This document shows positions 11,901 to 24,591 of a stretch of DNA of 64,000 nt, one piece after another. The stretch spans positions 186,001-250,000 of the forward strand of contig JAUFSD010000015.1 in NCBI GenBank assembly GCA_033030425.1. Reading direction: 5' to 3'. Each line of letters opens with the position of its first letter. The first letter of the stretch is position 1. A program made the translations under genes and the position numbers. The notes below the pieces were generated by a model. It worked only from the letters and a program-made list of their open reading frames with translations. It was not told the origin of the DNA and did not search any database. The stretch is from Verpa conica (lineage: Eukaryota > Ascomycota > Pezizomycetes > Pezizales > Morchellaceae).

Positions 11901-13438
11901 TTTAAGGCCTATCAAAGCTTTGCAACGAAACCTGTAGTAGGCAGCGTTTAAAAGAAATTTATGGATCAAAGTAGCGAGAATACCTGAGCGGGGGGAGGAG
12001 GGTCTCCTGTAAAAGGCTGAAGTCTTGGCTCTATGAATTACTTAAACTTGAACTACTGAGGGGATGAGGGAGAGAGGATGGGGTGAGGGGGAGTAAGTGC
12101 ACATTACATGAGAGCTGTTGAGGCTAAACTAGATGTGTTTTCAGTAGACTATTTGATTCTGCTGTTTTTTTTTTTTGTTGTTGTCTCTTGGAAACAAGGC
12201 TAAGGATGCGTGTGTTTGCGCGTTGGTTTGCGTGGATACCTGCCCTGCTGTGGGTGTGTATTTTAGTAGCTGAAAGGTTGTATGCACTTAATGAGTCAAC
12301 AAAAAAAAAACAGGGATGGGGAAGCCGAAACCCGACTAGTGCTAAAGTCTAGCTAGCAGTCGAGTGATATTGTATGCTTATAAACAAGTCTCATCGTCAC
12401 TAAACCTTAGGAAATTCACTTTATAAAAATGGAGAGGTTATACCCCTCGTGGTTGAGAACCGTATAATCCGGTTATACAAATGATTGTCGAGGTCGCCCC
12501 TGGATTATTCTTAGTAATGTTTCCTGAAAACTATTGGACCTCACTCTTCTGCCTTTGTAGAGCAGACTTGAGGCACCTTGCTCCATCTTTTTTTTTATCT
12601 TATGCAATTAGATATGGTCTGCAGCGATAATCCGACTAATATAGGACAAAAAAGGCATCAGTGTCTACTTACTACTCTAGGTTGTAGCCTTAAGCAACCC
12701 TAGCCCTACTAGTACACGTTATAGGCTCGCGGAGGCTGAGAGGTTCTCTTAAGAATTAATAGCTTAATCTACAAACAATAGAGACGCCAGTATTGAGATG
12801 TGCCAAACGATTAGCGCCACAACTCTCATTGATTGCTAGAGGTCTCGGCTACCAAAAGCAAACATCGTTTAACTACTGCCTTCGCACAAAGCGGTGAGCG
12901 CGGGGGGGAAAAGGATTGGACGCCTTTAATTGAAAGCGCATGTGATGGAGAGAAGAGCACCGTATCTCCAGCAGAGCCGCTTCGCTACCCAGCTGCCACT
13001 GAGGTGTTTAAGCTAACTAGGTACGTGGTGCAGATCCCCATCTGGATCATGAGTCGAGGGCTGTCAGCCCCCCCACCCCCCAGGCAGCCGCATAAGTGCT
13101 TGGGCTGCGCCTTACGGAGCGCTCTTGTCAACACACAACACCCTGAATAAGCAAGGCTCAAAGATGATGGGGCGCATGAGGCTGAAAAAAAAAAGGGATG
13201 TTTTTTTTTTTAAATATTGTCTGCATACTTAAAGAGGTAGATCCAGCGCAGAGAACTCATTATCTTACACCCGACGAATAGCCTCATAATACACTCTCTA
13301 AGAAAAAAAAGAAACACACTTTCCTTCACACACTCTTTCTCTCTTGTAAGTCTAATCCCCGATATATGTTTTTTTCTCTCCCTTCTTCCAAGTCCTCTAA
13401 GATCGTCACGTTAGGATCAATCTTTACATTATCGGGCT
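8971..13438. other. Long gene-poor interval
   Basis: No gene is supported in about 4.5 kb. It contains the second miniature insertion (10250-10310), a variant CGAGTGAT motif (10205-10220), an exact motif copy (12361-12376), three copies of CCCTAGCCCT (10238, 11740, 12698) and a GC-rich island at about 9600-9760. Open frames at 9588-9791, 9592-9840 and 12833-13150 show no family resemblance. The last 200 bp should hold the promoter of the ankyrin gene. Confidence 0.5.
10250..10310. repeat. Miniature insertion, copy 2: 35 nt between 13-bp direct repeats
   Basis: TGTGGGTATTGAA occurs at 10250-10262 and 10298-10310. The 35 nt between (10263-10297) include GAATGAATTTATCAT and AAGTACATG, shared almost exactly with the copy at 17055 and more loosely with that at 4743. 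The flanking 13-mer is unrelated to those of the other two sites. Confidence 0.65.
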
Positions 13439-14398
13439 ATGCGTCTCCAGTACCTCCCCGCAGCCAGTAGCCGCACAAACAACTCTTCAAGTAGACAGGC
13501 CACTTTTGCACCCCAAAACTCACTCTACATCCTAATAGTGCACGAAAGTGACCCGCGCACTGTTACAAAGCACCCAAGAAGAAATCTTGATCCCACAACT
13601 ACCCCGTCCTTCAAAGCCGTAAATCACGAAGAAGACGAACAGCTCCCTTTCTTTATTAGGAACTATCTAGAGAAAGGACACGATGACAACTACCACACAG
13701 ACTGCATTATCGATGGGAAAACAGCACTCCACAAAGCAATAGCATACCACGGATACACCCGGATCAAGCTTATTAGACTATTGCTAGAAAAGGGGATCGA
13801 TGTCAATGCTAGGGATACCCAAGGGAACACTGCGCTCCATCTGGTAGTCAATTCTTCAAGCAGTCTGAAAGAAGAAGTGGTCAAGCTTCTTTTGGAGTAC
13901 GGTATCGATATCGACGCACAGAACAGTACCGGCTACACAGCGCTCCACCTTGCTTCAAAACGGGGCCACGAAGCCATAGTCCGGAAACTCATAGAAAAGG
14001 ACGCCAAAGTCCGCGCACGAAGTAATTCTGGAGCAACAGCTCTTCACCTGGCTATAAAGGGCGGATACGAATCGATAGTTAAAATCTTACTGGAGAACCG
14101 GGCCGACGTCAACTCTCAAAATGCAAAAGGGTTGACGGCGCTTCATATTGCGGGGAGGCTCAGCGATAATGCATCTTTAATTAGACTGTTGTTCGATAAT
14201 GGTGCCGATCCAAATATTCAGGACGTATATGGTCGGACAGTATTACACACCGTGATAAGGAATAATGACCAGGCGATGGTTAAACTGTTGTTAAAGTATG
14301 CGGCAAACCCGGAGATTCCTGACCATAACGGGAATACTGCACGGTCTTTAGATGTATACTTTCATTTTGAAACGATTTCATTCGAGGCGCGGTGGTAA
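13439..14398 (+). CDS. Ankyrin repeat protein
   Basis: One open frame of 319 residues. Residues from about 92 to the C-terminus form six ankyrin repeats and a partial seventh, each recognisable by the GxTALHxA and LLLExGxDxNAxD signatures (GKTALHKA, GNTALHLV, GYTALHLA, GATALHLA, GLTALHIA, GRTVLHTV, then GNTARSLD). The N-terminal 90 residues have no recognised domain. Ankyrin stacks bind other proteins, and no partner or catalytic domain is visible. The frame ends at TAA inside a perfect 5' splice consensus (GTG|GTAAGT at about 14395), so the true C-terminus may lie in a further exon. The ATG at 13439 is the first in frame, but an upstream exon cannot be excluded. Confidence 0.75.
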   Translation: MRLQYLPAASSRTNNSSSRQATFAPQNSLYILIVHESDPRTVTKHPRRNLDPTTTPSFKAVNHEEDEQLPFFIRNYLEKGHDDNYHTDCIIDGKTALHKAIAYHGYTRIKLIRLLLEKGIDVNARDTQGNTALHLVVNSSSSLKEEVVKLLLEYGIDIDAQNSTGYTALHLASKRGHEAIVRKLIEKDAKVRARSNSGATALHLAIKGGYESIVKILLENRADVNSQNAKGLTALHIAGRLSDNASLIRLLFDNGADPNIQDVYGRTVLHTVIRNNDQAMVKLLLKYAANPEIPDHNGNTARSLDVYFHFETISFEARW

Positions 14399-15107
14399 GT
14401 AAAGCCCTGATTCTGGTCTACTGCTATTTTCAAGATTGTTTTTTTATATAGATCTTTTTAGGTAACTTAGGACCTAAATACTCAGGGGGAAGAGTTTCTA
14501 GATACCATGTATTGAAATACTTTCTTTTTATAGCGATTTTCACATTTTTTTAGGTAGGCGTTTTGTTTTAAGACTTTGCATGTTGGTAGAGGGAGAAATT
14601 ATGTTTAGGAAGTTAATTCATAGATATCGTCATATATTTATTATTTCTTAATAGACCTAGATAAATAGCGGCTCTTTAGTGTTACTCTACGCTAGATGTA
14701 TAATCTAGGGAGTTAGCTAGGTAAGGGTCTTAGGGAAGCTACTCAATGGGGTTTCTGGTCTAGCAATAGCCTAAAGAATATCGTGGTATTCATGGGGCAC
14801 TCGCGCAATACCGAAGAGTAATATTCAGGGTCCTAGGAAACTATCTTCTGGAGCTACCTATTCATTACATAAGAAACTCCTAAAAAGGTACCGTTACACA
14901 TAGGATTGGTTGCCAAGAAAACCCGACGTTTAATAACTAGGAAAAGACAAAAACAAATGAGATTACAGTCCCAGGAACCACGGCCCAACTCTACATGTTT
15001 GGACACACCCTTGAGTGTGAATAAGACATGAATATTGTCGAACATGAATTCTTATCTGTAATTAACCTATGCCCAACCATACCCCAGTTATTACACTTCT
15101 GCTGCAT
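14399..15107. other. Intergenic between convergent genes
   Basis: AT-rich with no supported gene. It should contain the 3' end and terminator of the ankyrin gene and of the DUF4419 gene, which converge here. Confidence 0.4.
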
Positions 15108-16338
15108 CTAGGGCATGAGAAAAGCTTCCTCCGATCCTTTAGCCTCCTTTCCGGCACTATCATTGATAAACATGAACCACGCTGAGTATGGTTTCACTGT
15201 ATCATTCCGTTCACCCTCGATAGTATAGCCAACCACTCCCGAGACCATGACAGTATCGAATCCGACACCGTTGTCATCGAGCTTAACATCCACTTCACAA
15301 CTCCCCGGAGGAATATCTCCCATATCTACGAGTGGGTATCCGCCAGTATCATCATCACACATCCTGTCCATTACCCGCGGGAGCCATTTTCCGTCTTTAT
15401 CGAATGCACAGAATGCCGTTAACCAGCCAGAAATATACGTTGGCCCGCTGCCACCACCACGCCTGCAGGTAATTTTCTGCCAGAAGTCAACAGTCTCTGC
15501 AGTTGCCTGGCCTGTGGATGGGTCAAGATCAAAAGAAGCGACGAAGCCTGCCAAGACAGGCTTTAACATTGCCTGCCATTTCTCAAGCTCTGTGTGGTTG
15601 GGTCCGAAGCTGCCGAGCTTTTCAAGCCGTTTTTCGAGTTTCTCGTAGTCTGCTTTTTCTCCGAGGAGGGTGACGGAGGGGATACCGCAACAGAGGCTGA
15701 ACGTGTATGAGAAATACGACTTTAAGGTCGCCATCATAATGATTGATGAGCAAACGGTATCAGTCACGGTAGTTGTGCTGAAATCCGGTAGGATCCACTT
15801 CTGTAAGTCTTTATCCAAAACGTTTTCCTACTCAGAATATAATTAGATCATGTTATCACATTTACCGAAGAATAAAAAGAAAAAAGAAAAAAAAATAGCG
15901 GGGGGGGGGGGGGAGGCATACATCAAGTAGGTCTGTCATCCTTCTTGCCATAGCCCCGAAATCAACGTTATATCTATTTCCGACCGCGAGAACCTCCAGC
16001 TCCTTTTTACCTTCATGGGCAACAAAATAGGACCGCATCTCGTCTGTATGTTTATTCACATAGATCGAGAACTGCGATAAAATACACACCCACACATCGT
16101 CTGGACGTATGATAAGGTTCCTGTGCTCATTATACGCCTGGATACAACCGTATACGAAGCCGTTGGTGCTTGCAATGAGTTTCGGGAGGTCATCTTCTGT
16201 AATAGAGGACTGGAGAAGCTCTCCAGCACCTTTGGCGGCGTTGGGTGCTGAACCCATGAGTATACCCCTAGCACTTCTGGGTTCCTTCTTGCTGATGGGC
16301 TCCGCAGCATGGGAGGCTACACTGAAGGTTACGGGCAT
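15108..16338 (-). CDS. DUF4419 family protein
   Basis: Two exons, 15922-16338 and 15108-15827, give 378 residues. Removing the 94-nt intron joins [10 protein letters not shown] to [20 protein letters not shown], and the [19 protein letters not shown] block is the hallmark of DUF4419. Further family features are the earlier [18 protein letters not shown] stretch and, after the junction, [31 protein letters not shown]4419 proteins are common, often multicopy, in ascomycetes and have no established activity. The intron holds a run of 14 C on the gene strand (G on plus, 15900-15913) followed by a T-rich tract, making it the most length-unstable piece of this gene. Confidence 0.85.
15900..15913. 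repeat. G14 homopolymer inside an intron
   Basis: Fourteen consecutive G on the plus strand lie 8 bp inside the DUF4419 intron, next to its 5' splice site. Similar runs occur at 37263-37279 (C17) and about 45308-45322 (G15). Confidence 0.9.
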
Positions 16339-18022
16339 GGTTTCTTGCGGCGTTCGAAGTTCCCAAACGTTTTTGCTTAGTGTTTCTAAGTCTGGTAAAG
16401 GAGGGCGAGAAAGATATTCTTGAGATAATCGATATGTTATAATAAAAGAGTCTATGAAGTCTTGTGGGCTCGAATTGTTGGTGATAAAGAGAGAAAGAGG
16501 ATTATGGGGGCCTTGTTATATAGCAAGGTCTGTGTCTTAGATACTATGTGCTGTGAGTCGTTTGCAGGTTTTTTAGTAACACGTGATTCTTGCAATGTTG
16601 CTAGCGAACCACAAGGCGCTATTACTCACTCCAGATGACGTCCACCAGCGCCCAGGAGGTCTTTGCGTTGCATGGCCTTCACGAAGTAGCCAAAGAAAAG
16701 TCCGCTAGACCGTTCGCCCCGCCCATAGCCTTTTCACTTCGTGAAGGGCACCTTGTATGGAGCGGTCAGCCAACAGATCAAGGTCCCCCACTCTAGTGAC
16801 CGAAGTCTGGTTTCGAATAGCCAGCCCGGTCCAGTCTTCACGAATGGGCTCTTGCTTAAAAACATGGTGGCGCGTGTAAGATATCTTGGCACAGCCCTAT
16901 ATGTCTCAGTAGAAGCTATATCAATACCCTTTTGGGGGCTTTTAGGCGTTGAGTCTTCATTGGATATTTGATAGTGCTAGAGAACGTAGCTATCGCCCAT
17001 TATGTCGGGTAACTGCTACAACTATGCTTGCTACAGCCGAGTGATAGTTCGTGAACAGGGTCTAGCTGAATGAATGAATTTATCATAAGTACATGACAGG
17101 GTCTAGCTAAATGAATGGATAAATACATTGAGCACAAGGACCGGCTAAGGATCTATGCTGAAATGATTGAGTGGATTATAATACATGGAGCTTCATTTAT
17201 GCTTAAAGGTTGATGGATAAACTTTAGGCCTCTAATCGTGGTTACTATTATTCATGAGGGTAGCTAGAAGGAAGGGCTTAGGGCTTTCTTCCCATTCAGA
17301 TCATAGTCAACTCGGCATTCCGCCCTCACTATAAGACCACAGATCCATCGAAATCGGGGGACAATAAGTTCTAAGGAACTTTAGACTAGCTCGCCTTGTA
17401 AGACACGTTATTTCTTAATTTATTCACACCCACAAAGCATAACGAAGTTTATGAGCAGCTGTAGACCAACGGATACTTATATGTGCCTATTGACTTCTAA
17501 CCACTTGTAAGATACTTATTAGTTTTATTTTCTAGTTCCTATAGTAAAGTGTATTTATTATTGTAATAACCGGCTGAAGTAGTTAACCCCCTGTATGTGT
17601 ATGAAATATTCTACGGGTGACATACTCACAAAAGGGTAGCCAGCCATTGAAAATATGCAGCTACGCCGTACTAGTGTATGGCAGTAGTGCAATTAACTTT
17701 AGCCAGGGTTCTAGTCTCACATCATAAGTTGTATCTCACCATCAGCAACATGCCATTTGAGTCTAGCTTAAGATCATGACCTTAACCATAGCCGCAGCTG
17801 AGAAATTTATATACCTATATATCTAACAAGTAATAGCATCAATGTAGGATATGTTAAAAAGGAAAAGAAAACCGATTATAATATGAAGGAAAAATCCGTT
17901 CCACCATCAACCATCACTAAGAGTATCTAATCACAAGACCATGCCCAACCCAATCCCAGTTTTATTTGAAAAATGAAAGGTAACAAGAAAAGAGAAGAAG
18001 AAAGATACCAACAAAACACTAT
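16339..18022. other. Gene-poor interval with miniature insertion
   Basis: No supported gene. It contains the third miniature insertion (17055-17108), the motif copy 17038-17053 and, immediately downstream, two weaker core-like stretches (about 17108-17130 and 17160-17188). The 3' flank of FAS1 is at the right edge. Confidence 0.5.
17055..17108. repeat. Miniature insertion, copy 3: 28 nt between 13-bp direct repeats
   Basis: ACAGGGTCTAGCT is present at 17055-17067 and again at 17096-17108. The 28 nt between (17068-17095) begin GAATGAATGAATTTATCATA and end AAGTACATG. Apart from two bases this core is the same as that of the copy at 10250, yet the flanking repeats are unrelated, which argues for insertion rather than shared ancestry of the site. 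Confidence 0.7.
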
Positions 18023-21000
18023 TTAAGATGCAGGAGCAGCCTGCGGGGAATCCTCATATTTATCCCAGTTCGCTAGAACTTGTCCAATTCTAGGACTATT
18101 TGTCAACTTGTACACATCCTCGAAGTATTCCTTGGTCAACGCGAAGGGCTTCGCTGTTACATTTGGAATGTACTTCCCAATAAGCTTGCTAGGATCGATG
18201 GAACTCTTGAGAATCTTCTTCATCAGGAAACTCCTAAAAGGTTTGACACCACTGCGCAAGAAGGTTGAGTGGAAGGGAACGTCGATGCCACGAAGAGGGA
18301 TAGTAGCAAGACCGCGCTGAAGTTCAAGAGGCTTTGGTTTGGCCTCGGTTTGCTTGGCGCATTCCTGTATAATTTCAACGAGCTTTTCCTTGACATCCTC
18401 AAGAGACATTTTCGCCATAAGTGCTTGAATATCGATTTTCTGGACCTTGAGAAAGTTGAGGACATTGGTAAGGCAGTCAAGAGCGCGGAGCTAGATCTAA
18501 ATCAGCTAGTTTTCAGCAAGAATATTCAATGAAAGTGTTAACTCACATCCCCAGCACAAACGTATTGCTGGTTTGCAACATTATAGTTGACAACCTCAAG
18601 TAACCACTTGGTCTCCTCCGCGATGTTATCAACGACATACTGTAGAGCTTGCTCATTGAAAGTCTTAGAAATCCTGCTAGGGTTGACTGCAACCATTGAA
18701 TAGTTACTCCTCCCCTCAGCATCACGCTCGACAGCAACCTGCATAGTCAAACCCCGATAGAATACGACTGATACCAATGACTCAATAGGCATGACTTCTG
18801 CAAGCGCGGCAAGTGCAGAATATTCACCAAGTGAGTGACCGGCAAAGACAGAATCACGCTGGACCAAGCCTCGGGACCTCATGTCCTCGAATGACGCCTT
18901 CTCCATGAGTGTGAGCGCAGGCTGAGTGAATTGAGTAGCAGACAAAAGACCGGTAGGAGAGCGGTAGGTATAGGAGGTAGTGTTCTCGTTGATGTCTTTA
19001 AAGATCTTCTCAGACTTTGTGGTTCCGTCGGCCATGACGCTCTCAAAAGTCATTGACATGTAATTCTGTCTGATAGCCTTTCCACGTGGCCCACCGAAGT
19101 GGACAGTGAGCTCGAGAGGGTTATTTCTAACAATATTGGTGATTGAAAATCCTTAAAAAGAGTTAGTAAATTCTACTTTTCACAAATCTTGGGAAGATGG
19201 TCATCAGTTTACCATAATTATCCATAAAATGCTTATCTGCTCTCTCCCAAACCTCCCTAGCAACTGGCGAAGAGTCATACAGGTCCATTCCCATCCCTTG
19301 TTCTTGGGAACCTTGTCCAGTAAAGATATATGCCGATACTGGTTGTTCCACCTCGGCCTCTCCGACAATAACCTTCTCCTCCGACTCCATATTGGTCGTC
19401 TCAACCCTGATGATCTTCCTGCCACTAACCATACCAATATGGTGTAGCTTAGTCTCAATATCATCGTTAGGTAGAACCATACCGACAAAAGAGCATGAGA
19501 ATGACCGGACACGACCAATATTATTCTCAGCAGCCCAGGTCTCGACAAGAGAGCGGACAGCTGCAGACGAGAACATTCCATGGGTAATAGTTCCTTTGAG
19601 GTTGGCATACTTGGAGAAAGTCCTCGAGACGTGAATCGGATTAAAATCTCCAGAGACTCTCGCATATGCCTCGTTACTCGCTGGAGCGCGGATAATAAGC
19701 TGTGTTTTGGCATTGAGAGGGATAGGGTTTTCGAAGTTAACTGGCTGCTCGATACTGGATCCATGGCGCTGAAGATAATCGATAACTGGGTTTCCGTGGC
19801 TCTGACCAGCATCATACTCCACAGACGCAACCTGAATGATTTCCTTGGTGGGCAATTCAATCAAGACCTCCCCAACTGTTTCGACAGAACTGAAGACCTT
19901 CTCGCTCTTGAACCGTATAAAGCTTGAAAGACGGAAAGTGAGGGTCTTGTTCAGAAGTTCAGTATCAGGCTCGTCGAGTTGGAACCATTCCTTGGATTTG
20001 AGGACGGCTACATCCTTGCTCGAGGTCAAAGTTACTTGCATAGGAGTCTCAACCTTCCTTTGGAAAGTATTCTCATAGTCGGTGTAGACACCACGGTACA
20101 GGAACTGAGAGATGACCTCCATGACAGGGCGCCCTTCTCTAGAAATTGTTCCACATACCTCAACCATCTTTCCTGATGGTTGATTCAAAACCGAATTTAT
20201 GTGAGCCTTAGTGTCGACAACATCGTCTTTTTGCAATGGCTCGGCACCTGGAAGCATGCGGAAGCTGTTGGACAAGTGCACAAGTCTTAACAGATCCCCG
20301 TCAATGGTCCTTGGGAAGATCGCTTTAATAATGGCTTTCCATCCGACGACAATTGCGAAGTCCATAGGCGCATACACAGTCTTTCCAGGTCTCTCTACAA
20401 AGGCTTCGCCATTGTTTCCAACAGCATGGACAAAATCAGCAATTGCTTGTCCGGTAACTGTGGTCTGGCCACCCTCAAAAACATCCGTGACAGAAGCGTC
20501 TAAAGGAGCATTTTCGTCGCCAAACCAAAGGCGGTAGTAAAACTCCTTGATTCTATCGTTTCTACCTTCCATGACCTCACGGATAGGGGCGTATCCGGTC
20601 TCTGGGTGATATTCAAGCAAAATAGGTAATCCGACCGCCTTTCCAAGGGCTGTTCGCTCCTCAAACATGTTGAGAGATATCTCTTTTTTATCAGTCATCT
20701 TCACCTCCATGGTCTTAACGTACCGACCACTACCTTGGTGTTGTTCTTTGACAGTGATCACGATCTTCTCTGGATCATTGGCATTGGTGATCTCGACTAA
20801 CATACCATGAGCGGGCGAAAAGATGCGCTTCATCGGGTTGTCCTGGTACTTGTTGCCTTGGACAAAGACAGAAGTGGTGAATAGTGCATGTCTCCACGAG
20901 TGCTTATTTCCAGCAAGTAGCTTCAACCATGAATCTGCATCGGGAAGGGCACCCTGAGACGGCGAAGAAGACAATCTATAGGTCACTTTGTTCGTTTCCT

Positions 21001-24000
21001 CCGAGATTGTCAATCCATCTACCTCCTCGACATCTTCAGCAGCTGTCAACCTCCTGCCACCAAAATACTCAATGACGGGAATTGCTGACTCGTCTCCACC
21101 GTACACATCTTTAGTCAACTCAGCAATGTGTGCATTATGAACACCATCTAGAATATCCTTAACAGGCTCATTAACAATAGTTGAGTATTTTGCAGCCATG
21201 GGACCTTGAAGAATACAAGTCCTGCCGACATCTTGATCTACAACTGCCTCAAGGTCCTCGGACTGCCAAAGTGAATCCTTCTTGAACCAGTACTCGAAGT
21301 TCTCATCAAGTGAAGGGACGAATGGTACTGGCTTCTGACCCCTCCTCTGACAGAGCAACAAAAAGTGCTGCATATCTTGGGCGTTGATGAGCTGTGAATT
21401 GGCTTCAGGGTAGTGGCTAAGAATCCTTTCAACGGTTGAGAAAGGATCATCTAGGTCTGTATAATTTTGGAGTAGTGAAGGCTGACCAAGAGCTGAAGTA
21501 AAGCGCTCCTCTACACGTCGAATGAAATCGCCGGTGAGACGCTTTAACGAGGGATCGATCCAACGAGACTCATGCTTCACGTACATAAGCTCAACCATGC
21601 GGCGGACAACTTCAGCGTAAGTCATATCCTCGAGGTCTACAGCTTCACCAGCAGTGTTGCGGCCAAACCACGTCTTTTGGAAATCAGCGTTGAGTCGTTT
21701 GATGATATAATCACGCTGCTTCTTGAGCTCAACAAGACGTTTGACTTTATCAAGAGCGAAAATAGTGCGATCAAATTCAGCCCTGTAAAGTATCAGCTAT
21801 GCTCAAACCAAATCCAGTAGTAGGCCACTTACCAGAGTTTAACACCCCTAGTAGCAAGTTTGTGGATAGGCTCGCCCATTTCCGAAAGAACAGTAATAAC
21901 ACCACCGGCGGGTCCCTTGTATGTCTTCTCCCAGTCCTTGTCGTCCAAACCCTCGGCTTCACAAATCGCTTTCTTGGCCTGTATATATTAAGTAAGCTAT
22001 AACCCTTTGTAAAAGAACAGAATCGGGGGTCACTCACGTTCAAACTAGTATGAGCTTCTTTGGCTGTCATCACTCTACTTGCAAACAAGACACCATCGAA
22101 AGGCATTGGTGGGTACTTGAACCTCTCTGACCATTTTCCAGTAAGATAAGGATAAGTATCTTCAGCACCGCCAAATCCGGACCCAGCAACGAGCGCAATG
22201 TTATCACACTTCCTGATTCTCCCATACATCTGTAAGATCGGCTGGTGGAAATCCTCGAAAGAGTGATGTCCGCCACCACGTCCACCAGTCCACTGGAGGA
22301 CAACTGGGAAAGTTGGGTTTGCCTTAGCAACATTAATCACCTGCTGAATGGCATCGATAGAACCAGGTTTAAATGAAATATGCTTCAGTCCAATTTGTTC
22401 AATGTATTCGTTGGCAACTTCAATAGACGGCACACCAGCACCAATTGTCAGACCCTCAATAGGTACACCTTCAGAGCGGAGTTGTTGCAGGAGAGGAATC
22501 TGCCAAGCCATGGCACGGGGGTTCACGTAGATCAAGTTGACGGTGATACCAGCACCGGGAGTAGTGCCTTCCTCAATCTTACGCAAAGCTTCAGTAAGAC
22601 CCCGGGCATTATAATACCCACCACCTGATAAATCGTTAGAATCTAACCAAAAAAATATTCCAAACCCGAGGGGAAGCAATAAACTTACCACCCAACTCGA
22701 TCTGATATCCGGCATTCATCGTAGCAGCAACAAAATCCCATGGTACTGTGCAGGGTGTCATACCCGCGACCATCACTGGTGGTCTACCCAATAACCTAGA
22801 GAACTTGGTATCGACAAAGGTTTGACCTTTCTTAGTCTTGACAAGCTTCGGCCCATGTTGTTCAAGCCAGTTTACAGCATATCTAACAGCGTGCTCCTCA
22901 TCTCTATCGAATAACTCCGGCTTATATCCCACTTCATTGTTTGTTCCCTCAAACGCCCCAGCGATAATTATTCTGACACCAGTACCATCCTTGTTGCGGT
23001 GTGTCAGGACTCCAAGGCCAGAGATGCCACCAGGACCGAAATCCAAAATATGAGTGGCCTTAGGGAAAATAGTAGCAGCCTCCCAGTGGACTGGGAGTGT
23101 GGTAATCATCTTGACAAGCTCATGGATAATCGATTCGTCACCACCTTTAACGTTACGGAGATCTTCACCAGTGAAGGTATTAAAAACCGGGATTGCGAGG
23201 GCATGGCGGGTGAAAGATGTAATATCTTTGAGGTCATCTTCGATAATTGAGGCCGCCGCCTCCAGGTATGGGGAGTGAAAAGGGGCAGAAATAGGCAAAA
23301 ATCTATTAGTAAATCGAACTTTTCTTTCGGTAAATGGCACTCGGTTCTGATCCAAGCCAGTCGGTGCCTTTACCTTTCTAAGACTTAGGTTGAGACCATA
23401 TAGCGACTGTGGGGGGCCAGTGACAACGACATTTCGAGCCCCATTAATAAGAGAGATGTGAATATGCCTGTCAGAAGGTAAATGGTGATTTGTAATATCC
23501 ACATGGTGCTGTACCTGAGCCTGAGATAGGTCTCGGACGGACAACATAGGGGACGGGGTACCCTCTCCCTCATTAGTCGAGTCTTGGAGAACATTAGGGG
23601 CAAGTGAGGTACGGGGATATGTTTGTTGAGAGCGGCACCCAATCCAGAAGAGAACTGTGAGTGAATCGTGCGCAATCTTGTAGAAGGATTCCCAGGAAGA
23701 TGCAGATGCAATTGCAGCAGCCATGATGACACCCTGCGAGTGACCTGTTGTACCGGAAAACCTTTCTCGCAGCTCGCCGGGCTCCTTCCCGAGAATCTTA
23801 CAAGTGACAAAATAATGCGCCAACTGAACCAGCCCAATCAAGGGAAAGGAAACAGGCGCGGATACAAGATAGGTGAGGTCGGGGGTGGCATCCTTATCCT
23901 GTAACCATCTCATAACATCCAACCCTTTTGAGTATACCTTAGCAGCTTTTGGATCTCGTGACAACGAACTCAGTACATGAGCACAGGAAGTTAAGAACTC

Positions 24001-24591
24001 TTCAACCATTCCACCATAAACATTGTGCAGTTCTCGGAGCTCTTCGAAGTACTCCTCAATGTTTCCTTGACCCCCGAAGACGGCATAAATACCGGCCTCT
24101 CCACCAGCAACGGCGCGGAAAAGAGCTGATTCGTGGGCTTTGATTGGACGGTTTGTAGCCTGACGAGCAGCGTAGTAGTGCTTGACTACATCAATTCTTT
24201 TTGACGTAATGCCGGGCAATTGAGCAGCCACAGCATGGACTTCATTTCCTCTCAGGAAACGGGATTCAAACTCGCTCAATACAATCCGTAGGACATCCTC
24301 ATAGGTTCCCTGGGCATCATCCTCACCCTCGAGAACCTGCTGTGTGACATACCCTAAGAAGCGGGCAAGCAATTCGGGCACGGATGATGGCTCATCATCA
24401 AGAGCCAATTCATCTGTGGGGTTGGGCAAATGTGCGGAGAAACGCTGGCGAAGCTCCGATGCATGATAGTGGAGGGCTGTGGGAACAAGGAGGGCATGCT
24501 CTAGAGAGCCATGGCTAAGCACGAGAGGACGCAGAGAGGATGCAGAGTGAGGGGTAGAGACCCCAGTGGCTGTTCCTGTAGTGCCGTACAT
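18023..24591 (-). CDS. FAS1: Fatty acid synthase beta subunit
   Basis: Six exons (22689-24591, 22038-22624, 21833-21978, 19213-21782, 18547-19151, 18023-18490), five introns of 50-64 nt, 2092 residues; the yeast protein is about 2050. Domains in order: acetyltransferase with nucleophile GHSQG (Ser285); enoyl reductase with [12 protein letters not shown] (rebuilt across intron 1), [20 protein letters not shown] and [16 protein letters not shown]; central structural region; MaoC-like dehydratase with [13 protein letters not shown] and ITHGMFSSA (His1613); malonyl/palmitoyl transferase with [10 protein letters not shown] (Ser1842). It loads acetyl and malonyl units, reduces the enoyl intermediate, dehydrates the hydroxyacyl chain and offloads palmitoyl to CoA, in the cytosolic alpha6-beta6 barrel with FAS2. 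No active-site residue is missing. Confidence 0.97.

Noticed and set aside
12833..13150. 105-codon plus-strand open frame before the ankyrin gene
   Set aside because: Non-ATG start, no family resemblance, composition changes along its length, and no splice connection to the ankyrin frame was found.
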